Shown: positions 5,311 to 14,209 of the stretch, one piece after another | How the letters are laid out: the number at the start of each line of letters is the position of its first letter | Numbering within the stretch: position 1 is the first letter of the stretch | Assembly: GCA_937910305.1 (NCBI GenBank) | Contig: CALEPS010000165.1 | Span: 1-21,934 of the forward strand | Length of the DNA stretch: 21,934 bases | Direction: 5' to 3' | Origin: an uncultured Bacteroidales bacterium | Lineage (GTDB): Bacteria > Bacteroidota > Bacteroidia > Bacteroidales > Paludibacteraceae | Translations under genes and position numbers: made by a program | The notes under the pieces: model-generated | Told to the model about the DNA's origin: nothing | The model's input: only the letters and a program-made list of their open reading frames with translations | Databases searched by the model: none

Positions 5311-8300
5311 CAAACATGTATTTAGGCCGTAGATGGTATGGTATCTCTCGTAAATGGTTCGAGAATGACTCGGTAGTAACTCAAGAACGACTCGGTTCGG
5401 TAGTCTCTCGCTTCTCTCTCGCCAGTCTGATTTGCCTATGTATGCTGACTGTCGGAGTTGGAAATGCATGGGCGGAAAGTTACGATCAAACAATTACCTA
5501 CACAACACTTAACTCGGAGGAGATGTTAGGGGGCAGTTATGCAGATGCCGGTAGTTATTATAAAGTGCCGGCTAGTTCCAATAATACAGCTACAATTAAT
5601 ATCCCCAGTAGTTATTTCAATCATACACCCACAGGGAATGTAACTATTATACTATCCCTCTCCACATTTGGCTCTGGAACAGATCCAAGTACTTCGAATA
5701 CAACCATTACCGCCACCGGTACAGAAACTAGTTCGACATGGAATACATCCTCTTATTCTGGAACCCTTCCTTCAAGTAGTACTTATAATAATATCACTTT
5801 AACTCTGTCTAAAGTGGCGTCCCCTACTACATTGTCAGGAGTCACAATTAGTATTCATATTTCCACAGGAGTAAAAATATTGCGACTCCAAAGTGTACGA
5901 ATTCAATATGCATATTCAAGTACTCCAGCAACAATAACCTTAAGCGAAGCAGGTGTTTCCACTAATGTGTCCGGCACGCACTATGCTGGAGAAACATATA
6001 CTCTTCCTACATCAACAGATGCCACATGCGGTACAAAAATATTGGTTGGATGGAGCACTGTCACAATTTCTGGAACAGACACCAAACCCACATCAAATTT
6101 CTATGAAACAGGTGACGAAGTCATTCTTGCTGCCGGTGCCAACACGTATTATGCAGTTTTCGCGACTCAAAGTGGTGGAGGCACAGCGACATGGACAAGA
6201 GTTACAAACATGGCAACACTTACTGGGGGTGGAACATTTATTATGGGTTATGAGGCTACTGCCAAATCTGGAACTATTGTCCCTCTACGTAGTGCTGACT
6301 GTGGGGCGACGACGTCTGCAAATGGGATTTTGAATTCAGGAACATCTTCTTCAACTAGCGATAGAGGAACGATTGATATGTCGGATATAACTACTACTAG
6401 TGATTATGAAGTATACGTTTCCTGTCCGACTTCAGGTAAAATTAATATTCAAAGGGCTAATTCTTCCGGAAGTTATTATGGGGCTTCATCTACAGGCTCT
6501 TCTAAAAACACTGCTCGGCTCTATAGTAGTGGAAATACTGCTGAAACCAACATTATACCCGAGTGGGCAAGCGAAACAAACAACCAATTCAAACTAAGAG
6601 TAGATGTAACTGGCTCATACAAATATCTCAAATATAATACAGGAAGCCCTCGTTATGCTTTTTATGATAGTGCAGGAGAAAAAATAGTTTTCTATAAAAA
6701 GGGAAATTCCTATACCTATTCCGCTTACTCTACTTCTTGCGAAGCATGTACAGCCAATCCAACGGTTGGAACTGCTCAATTAAAAGGGTCGTTTAGTTTG
6801 AGCAGTGTAGGTGTAACATGCCCGACAACAGGAACAAGTGTCGGAACGAACTGCTCATGGACAGATTATGGTTTTGTATGGGGAACAAGTGCAAACCCGA
6901 CAATCGGTGCAAGCGGCTGTACAAAAGTACAAATAGGTACTTCGGGTAGCGCAACTACATGGGATGGTACTCTGACAGGTACATTCAGTACGGGTACTAC
7001 TTATTACTACCGTGCATATGGTAAGAACGCCAAAGATGGAGCAGCATTTGTTTATGGTAATGTTTCTTCGTTTAAATTACAGAAAGTTGTTTTCAACGCA
7101 AACGGTGGTACAGGAACCATGAGCGATCAGGCCGTTCTATACAACACAGCCACTGCCCTGACTTCCAATTCGTTCACTCGTGACGGTTTTGGTTTTGAAG
7201 GCTGGGCAACGAGTTCTGATGGAGATGTTGTATATGCAGACGGGGCTAATATTACGCTAACCGCAGACCAAACTTTGTATGCTAAATGGGGTGCGGTTCA
7301 TTACACCATTACCTATGATCATGGCACAAACGGAACAGGATCAATAAGCGCGGGCGACAAAACGCATGGCGTGGACTTCACCTTGTCAAGCAGCACATTT
7401 ACCCGCACAGGCTATACGCAAGACGGATGGAGCACTTCCGATGGAGGTAGCAAAGATTATGAATTAGGCGGCAGTTATACGGCTAATGCGGCAATAACTC
7501 TGTATCCGCACTGGGCGATCAATAATTATACGGTTAGTTGGAGCGTGAACGGCAGTACATGGTCAAGCGGCGTAACAGATGCCAACAACAATGCCAATTA
7601 CGGTTCAACCGTCAGCGCACCGACCGCTCCGACAAGCAGCGACTGCGACGACAGCAAAGTGTTTGTAGGCTGGACGAATGCCGAATATTCGAATCCGAGT
7701 ACCGCTCCTACGACATTATTTACCAGCACCTCGCCTGCTATCACCACCAACACAACCTTCTATGCTGTGTTTGCAGAGGCAAGTTCGGGTGGAGGAGTTG
7801 CGACAGTTTTTTCCGAAGACTTTTCCGATTGTACAGGTACTGGCGGTAATAGCGGAGGTTGGAGTGGCTCTATTGCGTCTACTACAACACCGACTTCCAT
7901 ATCATCATCATGGTTCCTTTCGTATGACAAGGCTGCTGATGGATGCTTGAAATTAGGCACTGGTGATTATGCAGGATCTGCCACCACTCCAAACATTGAT
8001 TGTGGAGCAGCTACCAGTGCGACCTTAACTTTTAGGGCCGGCTCGTGGAGTGGAGATGGAACTGTACTTGGTTTAACAGGAACTAATTGTACACTAAGCG
8101 AGAGTAGTATCACCTTATCTGATGCATCTTTCACTAGTTATACTATTTCTATAACCAGTATTACGGATGAAATTTCCATTACATTTGCTAGTGCAAAAAA
8201 AAAACAACGTTTCTTCTTAGATGATGTTGTAGTTAAAACAAGTAGTGTTTCTTACTCCAACTATACGACAAGTTGCTGTCAGCAGCCAGCGACGCAATTG

Positions 8301-11300
8301 AGTATGAGCGCGGACAAGACAGAGTTGGTAGGAACGGGATTGATTGAGTTGTCGTTAGCCGGTGGTAACGGGGAAGACATTACCTGGAGTTGTCGAGACG
8401 AGGCAGACAACGACTGCGATGCCTTATTGAGTAGTACAAGTAACAGTGGCGCTACATTGACCATTTCTTCGCCTGTGGCTGCCACCAAGACCTATACCGT
8501 CAAGGCCGTTCAGCCGGAGAATGATGACGATACAGAAGTAATCTGCGGTAAGACATTAACAATAGACATAACCGTCAAGACACAATGGACAATCACGTTC
8601 AAGACAACCGATGGTGGTTCTCTCTCCACACACAATACAGTGACCGTGACCGACGGAGACAGTTATACCTTCCCCGACCTAAGTGACGAATATACCTGCG
8701 AGACGAATTATTCGTTTGTAGGATGGAAAGCGACTAATACAGACGGTGCTCCGGAATATGAAGGAGGTAGTTCTGCCAAAGCTACAGAAAATACCACATG
8801 GTATGCTGTTTGGATGTATTCAACGGGCACAACTACCGAAACACGTGACAAATATGAATTAGTGACATCCAGCTCTACAGCTATTGCAGAAGATGATGTA
8901 GTGGTTATTGCCTGCAACACGCAAGGCGTTGCACTCGCTCAAATGAGTACAAGCGATACATATGGTTCACATGTTCCAGTAGATTTCGCGACTGACAAGT
9001 CGTACTTGACCTTTGCGAGCGGGACCAATGTAATGGAGTTGAAACTTTACTGGTGCTCTACAGACGATGACTACTCGTACAATGGCTGGGCATTCGAGGA
9101 TTACAACAATGCAGACCAATTCTTGTCATATGGAGATGAGAATGGCAATTATAATGGAACATTGACTTACCTTGACGAATATCTATGGATGTTTACTATA
9201 AGTTTCGATGGCAATGGAATAGCTACTATCAGTGATCCTGATCCCGATTACTCGTCATACAAACTACAATATCGCAAAGAAACATCCCGTTTTGCATTCT
9301 ACTCCGGTACTAACAAAGCCGTCCAACTCTATCGCAAGAATGGGACTGTCAGTGTAGAGGTTCCAACTGCACCTACCTATTCTGTCAATAACACGCATTG
9401 TACAAACGGAGCTACTATCCGCGCCACTGACGGTCAATGGGTTACTTCGGCGAAAAACCAGAAAGTGCGTATTACTGTTCCTGTCACCGCGAAGAACTTT
9501 GAGACAAGCGGCAAGCAACTGACCGCTTCCAGTGACAACAGTCATTTCTCCGTATTGTTCCCAAACCATACTATCCCGAGCAACAAGAGCGAAGTGGTAG
9601 TGAACATGGTTGTGGAATACACCCCGATAGAAGCAAACACCATTGAGGAAGCCAATATCACTATTACCACCGGTACGGGCGACGGCGATGCAACCAAGGT
9701 GGTTTCTGTCAATGGCCGTTCGCTGCCGGACGAGTTTGTAATCGTTATGCAGAAAGAGGGCAAGTGGCAGGCGCTTCCGGCTAATATGGAGAGCGGTGCC
9801 ACGACATACAGCGGCGTAGAAGTGACACCTAACGGAGGTATTACCGCTATCCCGGCTGCGCCATTCAATGTCATATACAGCGCACGCGAGGTGGCAAGCA
9901 GCCGCTATGAGGCTGCCGGCAACTGTGTACGTCTGGTAGGAAACAACAACAAGTGCCTATGGGGAAATAACAGCACTAACACGACGTCTATCCAAAACTG
10001 GTCCACACTAAGCAACACCAATGGTGCACAATATGAATGGTTGCTGAGTACCGCAGACGGTGAGACCTACACTATTGCCAATCCAAACCATCCGGACTAT
10101 GGCACAGGACGTCAATTAGCCATTTATGCTCTTAAGTACGGATTGTACAAAACCGACGCTACATTCTATCTTCTGCCGGTAGGTTGTTCGTCTCAACCGG
10201 GTAACTTACAGATAGTGCCGCGGCGTATAGACGCCACCTTCTCATGGATAAGCAATGCAAGCAGTGTCACGATTGATCTCTGGACTAACGAGGAGATGGA
10301 TGAAGGTCATTTGTCAGCAACGGCTACATCTGTACCCTATTTGTTCACCGGACTGGCAGAAAGTACGCAATACTGGTACAAGATCACTCCCGGCAGCAAT
10401 GACGACTGCGCCGTAACAGGTACATTCTCCACTAACGGCCCTACCATTGATGTAGTAGAATGGGGCGAGAACTCCGCAACCATCTTTGTAGATATTGATC
10501 CTGCGACAGCCAATGACCCCTCTGTTTCTCCACAAATCATCATTGCCGGTGAGGTAGAGCACGGTCAGGGCAGTGGTGCTGCTGCCACAGACATCTTCTT
10601 CTCGAAGTATTTCGAGGCAGAAGGAACAGCCAAGATGCTTGCAATCTACAACGGAACAGGTAATGCCATGTCATTAGCTGATATCACTATCCTACATCGC
10701 AGCACGACCAAGAAATACACTCCGCTTTCTCTTGCATCCTATGGAAAGACAGCGGGCTGGATACAACCGGGAGAAGAGATCATTCTTTTCAACAGAGACG
10801 TCCGTACGGCTGTGATGAGTTGTGCAGAGAGCGACCCAACATACCCATCATGGAATAACGTAGAGGACAAGAACCTTGAATTCTCCGGTAAAGGTACGAT
10901 TCGTCTCTTCCGCGGAAACGAGTGTATCGACATCATCGGAGCCATGGAAGAGGGAGACGATATTAATGACAAGGCAGTGGATCCTATAGAAGGAAGTGGT
11001 AGCCCGACTTTCGGAGATGCCAATGGTTTTGTCAGCACAAGCGGTGACAATTATGCCACGAAAGGAACGGTGGAAAATAATTATGAGTTATCCACCAACC
11101 GTTGTTTGTTGATCCGTCAGAACTGGGTAACAAGCGGAGACTCTGCGGTATTGAACAACTATGATGATTTCAAGACTCTGGGAACCTACACCGGTGTGGA
11201 TTCCAAGACGCACAAGGGAGAATGGGCTGGATTACAGATTCCAACCGCTGTAGCACCGGAAACGGATTATATTCATACTTGTGAAGGATTCCAAGAAGTA

Positions 11301-13313
11301 GGTAAATTCGACTATAACAAATACTACCGCGAGTATACACAAATCGGCGCTGACAAGTATCTCAAAGACTTCACGCGCGCAGAAGATGGCACTTATACAC
11401 TACCCATCAGTTACATGCGCCAATACGCGTGTCTGAACCTGAAGTTCCAACTGACAGACCATAGCGACAAAGAGACCATACTCACCGAGAAAGTGGCGCA
11501 AGTACCGATCGTTGTCAAGGATGCCCGCAACTCAAATGATACATTGTTCACTAGTATCATCAAAGCAGATGAAGCGCCTCATGCACCGATGACCTCGGAG
11601 AGTATCGAACGTTGCAAGACCTGTAACGTAGTGGTGCTCGGCACGGGTACATTGACCAAAGCGGCAGATGGAACTACCAATGATGTAGCAGAATTAGGAG
11701 ATGTGAAAGTTTATCCGGGAGGCAAACTGATTGTTCCGAGCAACAGACACTATGTATTCAACTCGCTGGCCATGCGTCGTCAAGAAGACGAGGTAGCCCT
11801 CGCTGATATTCAAGGCGGTTTAGCAGAGAGTGCCACTGACGCAAGCGACAAAGGGCTGTACATCCGTCGCCCTAACGGCGTTTATCTCGATGTGCGCATC
11901 AACCCGGACAACTGGCATTTCATAGCCCTTCCGTATGATTGCCGCGTAGGTGATATCATGTTATCCGACGGTACGCCGGCTGTAGTCAACACCGATTACT
12001 TGTTAGGCTGGTATGACGGCGCAAAACGAGCAGCGAACAAATCCGGCGGATGGACATACATCACAGACAAAGATTACGTGCTTAAAAAAGGGTTGGGATA
12101 TATCTTAGCATTGCCGGGAACAGACAAGGTAAAGAAAGAGTTACGGTTCCCTATGGCTAACAGTGTTATAGATGAAGAACTCAGTAATAAATCTATCGGC
12201 GGTCTGTATGCCTACGGAGGTGACAAGAGCGATGAAGAATTACGTCCTAACCACAAAGGCTGGAACATGATCGGCAACCCGTATATGATCACCTATGAGA
12301 CCGATATTGTTGAAACACCATTAGCAATGGGTTTGCTTGAACACGATCTGGTGAACGGCGTATGGTATGGACAATGGAAACGCACCGGTAGCGCACGCTA
12401 TATCGTTAAACCTGTTGATAACGGATGGAGCGATTATATCCAGACAACAATCACAGATTTAGAGCCATTTACCTCTTATTTCATCCAGATTGGAAATAGC
12501 ACCGATGGAAGCGACAATCCGGAAACGGAAAACAATATTACGTTTACTGCATCCAAAGCAGAACGTGCTTCCATCATACGCCATGCCCAGGCTGAGACAG
12601 ACGAGCCTATGTATCCGGTATGGTACGGAGTAGATATTATTGCCCCGAACGCAGAAAGAGACAATACCACACTGCTTATCTCCGATGAATTTACAGACGG
12701 TTATGATATGATGGACGATCTGGTAAAAATGCGCGGCGACTACTATACCTATTACAACAAGCCTGTACTGGCAAGCCGCAATAATGAAGGCGAGATGGCA
12801 TTCAATGCCCTGCCGGATAATAGTGCTGCCGAGGTTGGTGTACCTCTGAATTACTATGCTGCGCAAGCCGGTACGTACACGATTGCTACCGATAGCCGGT
12901 ACGACCTGGAGGAAGTAAAGTCAGCCGTGCTATATGATGCGACAAATAATACGTACACCGACTTGCTGACCCAGAACTATGAGTTCACTGCATCCAAGGG
13001 GAATAACACGGAACGCTTCACGCTCTATGTACGCGTAGAACGCAAGAAAGCGCCGAATAGTGCTACGGATATTGACAATCTGTTGGCTGATGGAGAGTTG
13101 AGCCTGATTAGTATGGGTAAGACACTGGTACTGAGCGGTCTGACAGGCGCAGCGGATGTGTATGTATATGACATGAGCGGCAAACTGATGAATAGCGACC
13201 ATGCATCCGGAAGCGGAGGCATATGGCGCACCACAGTACCTACGACAGGAGTTTACTTCGTTCGTGTGAACGGCGTTAACGGACAACAGACATTACGTGC
13301 AATTGTTAAATAA
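5301..13313 (+). CDS. Giant T9SS-secreted surface protein with InlB-type repeats
   Basis: 2670 aa from ATG 5301 (MKNSNMYLGRR). The frame is open from 5166, but that region holds the TA2 promoter and the gene's own promoter. An unusually long 37-residue n-region precedes the signal core (about 38-53; cleavage near AWA58). In order: a beta-rich N-domain (60-225); an InlB-like 'GWS...YYAVF' repeat (230-290); a 'TWTRVTN...' module (296-478); an FN3-like linker domain (482-592, GTTYYYRAYGKN); three or more Listeria-Bacteroides repeats (595-820, FNANGGTG..GWATS..YAKW); an EDFSDCTG...FLDDVVV adhesin-like domain (833-983); an Ig-like part; another InlB repeat (1093-1172); further modules; a lamin-tail-like domain (about 1755-1915, IFFSKYFEAEGTAKMLAIYNGTG); and a C-terminal T9SS sorting domain (about 2595-2670, VYVYDMSGKL...TGVYFVRVNG). 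Expected to be exported by Sec, moved across the outer membrane by T9SS and anchored as an adhesin. Residue 501 coincides with IR-M, and an A10 tract lies at residues 965-968. Confidence 0.9.
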   Translation: MKNSNMYLGRRWYGISRKWFENDSVVTQERLGSVVSRFSLASLICLCMLTVGVGNAWAESYDQTITYTTLNSEEMLGGSYADAGSYYKVPASSNNTATINIPSSYFNHTPTGNVTIILSLSTFGSGTDPSTSNTTITATGTETSSTWNTSSYSGTLPSSSTYNNITLTLSKVASPTTLSGVTISIHISTGVKILRLQSVRIQYAYSSTPATITLSEAGVSTNVSGTHYAGETYTLPTSTDATCGTKILVGWSTVTISGTDTKPTSNFYETGDEVILAAGANTYYAVFATQSGGGTATWTRVTNMATLTGGGTFIMGYEATAKSGTIVPLRSADCGATTSANGILNSGTSSSTSDRGTIDMSDITTTSDYEVYVSCPTSGKINIQRANSSGSYYGASSTGSSKNTARLYSSGNTAETNIIPEWASETNNQFKLRVDVTGSYKYLKYNTGSPRYAFYDSAGEKIVFYKKGNSYTYSAYSTSCEACTANPTVGTAQLKGSFSLSSVGVTCPTTGTSVGTNCSWTDYGFVWGTSANPTIGASGCTKVQIGTSGSATTWDGTLTGTFSTGTTYYYRAYGKNAKDGAAFVYGNVSSFKLQKVVFNANGGTGTMSDQAVLYNTATALTSNSFTRDGFGFEGWATSSDGDVVYADGANITLTADQTLYAKWGAVHYTITYDHGTNGTGSISAGDKTHGVDFTLSSSTFTRTGYTQDGWSTSDGGSKDYELGGSYTANAAITLYPHWAINNYTVSWSVNGSTWSSGVTDANNNANYGSTVSAPTAPTSSDCDDSKVFVGWTNAEYSNPSTAPTTLFTSTSPAITTNTTFYAVFAEASSGGGVATVFSEDFSDCTGTGGNSGGWSGSIASTTTPTSISSSWFLSYDKAADGCLKLGTGDYAGSATTPNIDCGAATSATLTFRAGSWSGDGTVLGLTGTNCTLSESSITLSDASFTSYTISITSITDEISITFASAKKKQRFFLDDVVVKTSSVSYSNYTTSCCQQPATQLSMSADKTELVGTGLIELSLAGGNGEDITWSCRDEADNDCDALLSSTSNSGATLTISSPVAATKTYTVKAVQPENDDDTEVICGKTLTIDITVKTQWTITFKTTDGGSLSTHNTVTVTDGDSYTFPDLSDEYTCETNYSFVGWKATNTDGAPEYEGGSSAKATENTTWYAVWMYSTGTTTETRDKYELVTSSSTAIAEDDVVVIACNTQGVALAQMSTSDTYGSHVPVDFATDKSYLTFASGTNVMELKLYWCSTDDDYSYNGWAFEDYNNADQFLSYGDENGNYNGTLTYLDEYLWMFTISFDGNGIATISDPDPDYSSYKLQYRKETSRFAFYSGTNKAVQLYRKNGTVSVEVPTAPTYSVNNTHCTNGATIRATDGQWVTSAKNQKVRITVPVTAKNFETSGKQLTASSDNSHFSVLFPNHTIPSNKSEVVVNMVVEYTPIEANTIEEANITITTGTGDGDATKVVSVNGRSLPDEFVIVMQKEGKWQALPANMESGATTYSGVEVTPNGGITAIPAAPFNVIYSAREVASSRYEAAGNCVRLVGNNNKCLWGNNSTNTTSIQNWSTLSNTNGAQYEWLLSTADGETYTIANPNHPDYGTGRQLAIYALKYGLYKTDATFYLLPVGCSSQPGNLQIVPRRIDATFSWISNASSVTIDLWTNEEMDEGHLSATATSVPYLFTGLAESTQYWYKITPGSNDDCAVTGTFSTNGPTIDVVEWGENSATIFVDIDPATANDPSVSPQIIIAGEVEHGQGSGAAATDIFFSKYFEAEGTAKMLAIYNGTGNAMSLADITILHRSTTKKYTPLSLASYGKTAGWIQPGEEIILFNRDVRTAVMSCAESDPTYPSWNNVEDKNLEFSGKGTIRLFRGNECIDIIGAMEEGDDINDKAVDPIEGSGSPTFGDANGFVSTSGDNYATKGTVENNYELSTNRCLLIRQNWVTSGDSAVLNNYDDFKTLGTYTGVDSKTHKGEWAGLQIPTAVAPETDYIHTCEGFQEVGKFDYNKYYREYTQIGADKYLKDFTRAEDGTYTLPISYMRQYACLNLKFQLTDHSDKETILTEKVAQVPIVVKDARNSNDTLFTSIIKADEAPHAPMTSESIERCKTCNVVVLGTGTLTKAADGTTNDVAELGDVKVYPGGKLIVPSNRHYVFNSLAMRRQEDEVALADIQGGLAESATDASDKGLYIRRPNGVYLDVRINPDNWHFIALPYDCRVGDIMLSDGTPAVVNTDYLLGWYDGAKRAANKSGGWTYITDKDYVLKKGLGYILALPGTDKVKKELRFPMANSVIDEELSNKSIGGLYAYGGDKSDEELRPNHKGWNMIGNPYMITYETDIVETPLAMGLLEHDLVNGVWYGQWKRTGSARYIVKPVDNGWSDYIQTTITDLEPFTSYFIQIGNSTDGSDNPETENNITFTASKAERASIIRHAQAETDEPMYPVWYGVDIIAPNAERDNTTLLISDEFTDGYDMMDDLVKMRGDYYTYYNKPVLASRNNEGEMAFNALPDNSAAEVGVPLNYYAAQAGTYTIATDSRYDLEEVKSAVLYDATNNTYTDLLTQNYEFTASKGNNTERFTLYVRVERKKAPNSATDIDNLLADGELSLISMGKTLVLSGLTGAADVYVYDMSGKLMNSDHASGSGGIWRTTVPTTGVYFVRVNGVNGQQTLRAIVK
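6783..6804 (+). repeat. Module-junction inverted repeat, right copy (IR-M)
   Basis: 22 bp encoding the end of ...K-G-S-F-S-L-S in the giant protein. Inverted relative to 3621-3642 with one mismatch. It marks the N-terminal 500 residues off from the remaining 2170. Confidence 0.75.
8195..8204 (+). repeat. A10 homopolymer inside the giant gene
   Basis: Ten consecutive A residues spanning the codons GCA-AAA-AAA-AAA at protein residues 965-968. Tracts of this length in coding sequence are prone to slippage, and a one-base change would frameshift the last about 1700 residues, including the T9SS sorting domain. Confidence 0.8.
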
Positions 13314-13327
13314 CGGAGGGTTTGGAC

Positions 13328-13954
13328 ATGAAAAGATTTCATTTTTCACATAGCACGAATAAAAAACTCAATATCATTGTCGGTTGTCTTGCTGCCGTTA
13401 TATGGGTTGTGATGCTGTACTTGGCGCTGCAACCGGACGGAAACCAGCCCAAACAGATACTGACCAGCAATGTGCACTATACCGCTTCTGCAGGTCAGAG
13501 CGAGGGGCTGGCTGTGTCACAAGTGACGCCATACGCAATACACCCTACCACATCTTCACTTCCGTCAGCAAGCAGGACGACTCCTTCTTCCAGCGTCTCT
13601 TCCTATATAGTCCATGAGACCAGCAGCACAAGCGCTCATACGGTAGGAAGCGGCAGAGGGAACGGGATGGCTAATTCCTGGAGCAATGGAAACTCAGGGA
13701 ACATCAGTTACGGAGGAAACATGGTAGCTCTGTCTTCTTCGCTGGCACTGGCGGCTCCCGGAGCCACTCAGGCTAATGATATAGCGAAGGTAGCAGCTGC
13801 CCCTGAACGCAGAGGTGCCGGACCAAGACGCGTCACTGAATTTCCTACGGAACCTTTCACGGATCCTGTCGGTGATGCACTGTTGCCACTGTTGTTATGT
13901 GCGGGGGCGTTCCTCATCCTTCGCCTCGCGCGGAGAAAGAGAGCGAACGAGTAG
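13328..13954 (+). CDS. Two-TM, Ser/Thr-rich membrane protein cotranscribed with the giant gene
   Basis: 208 aa. The ATG at 13328 is preceded by GGAGGG (13315-13320) at 7-bp spacing, a clear ribosome-binding site and unusual in this window, so the in-frame TTG at 13322 is rejected. It starts 14 bp after the giant gene's stop, hence the same operon. An N-terminal TM helix (about 15-35, LNIIVGCLAAVIWVVMLYLAL) is followed by about 130 residues of low-complexity Ser/Thr/Gly/Ala, then FTDPVGDALLPLLLCAGAF and a final RLARRKRANE. This C-terminus (short P-x-G-D motif, hydrophobic helix, basic cluster) resembles tripartite sorting tails such as PEP-CTERM or similar Bacteroidetes tails. Function unknown; a role in presenting or anchoring the giant protein is inference. 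Confidence 0.75.
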   Translation: MKRFHFSHSTNKKLNIIVGCLAAVIWVVMLYLALQPDGNQPKQILTSNVHYTASAGQSEGLAVSQVTPYAIHPTTSSLPSASRTTPSSSVSSYIVHETSSTSAHTVGSGRGNGMANSWSNGNSGNISYGGNMVALSSSLALAAPGATQANDIAKVAAAPERRGAGPRRVTEFPTEPFTDPVGDALLPLLLCAGAFLILRLARRKRANE

Positions 13955-13970
13955 CGCATCAGATAGCAAA

Positions 13971-13999
13971 AAAATGAGCCTTGACGGGCTCGTTTTTTT
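13971..13999 (+). terminator. Intrinsic terminator of the surface-protein operon
   Basis: GAGCC (13976-13980) pairs with GGCTC (13987-13991), preceded by an A-run and followed by GT7 (to 13999). The A-run/T-run symmetry means it could also work on the minus strand. The gap from here to pnp holds only a 22-codon frame at 14044 with no support and the pnp promoter. Confidence 0.85.
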
Positions 14000-14117
14000 A
14001 TGCCAAAGAGGAATTGTACCTTCGGACGCCGCCTTAGAATATTATGTACGAACAACAAGATTTTAGCCGAAAAAACTCCCTTGTACAAGCACAGATGATT
14101 TTTTTTTGATTAAAATC

Positions 14118-14148
14118 TTGCATATTCCAAAAATTTGTAGTAACTTTG
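14118..14148 (+). promoter_or_regulatory. Promoter of pnp
   Basis: TTG (14118-14120), an exact 20-bp spacer, TAACTTTG (14141-14148). It gives a leader of about 55 nt before ATG 14210. Confidence 0.8.
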
Positions 14149-14188
14149 CACGATTTTTTGAGTATCAAGAAATTATAATTCTATAATT

Positions 14189-14205
14189 GGTCGCAAACGG
14201 CGACC
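14189..14205 (+). promoter_or_regulatory. Leader hairpin directly before the pnp start codon
   Basis: GGTCGC-AAACG-GCGACC, a perfect 6-bp GC-rich stem ending 4 bp before ATG 14210, where it would cover the ribosome-binding region. In E. coli, pnp is autoregulated through its leader after RNase III cutting; whether this hairpin serves a similar purpose is inference. Confidence 0.5.
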
Positions 14206-14209
14206 GCAA

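Noticed and set aside
14044..14112. 22-codon frame between the terminator and pnp
   Set aside because: No promoter or ribosome-binding site, ends in a poly-Phe run from a T-tract; nothing supports translation.
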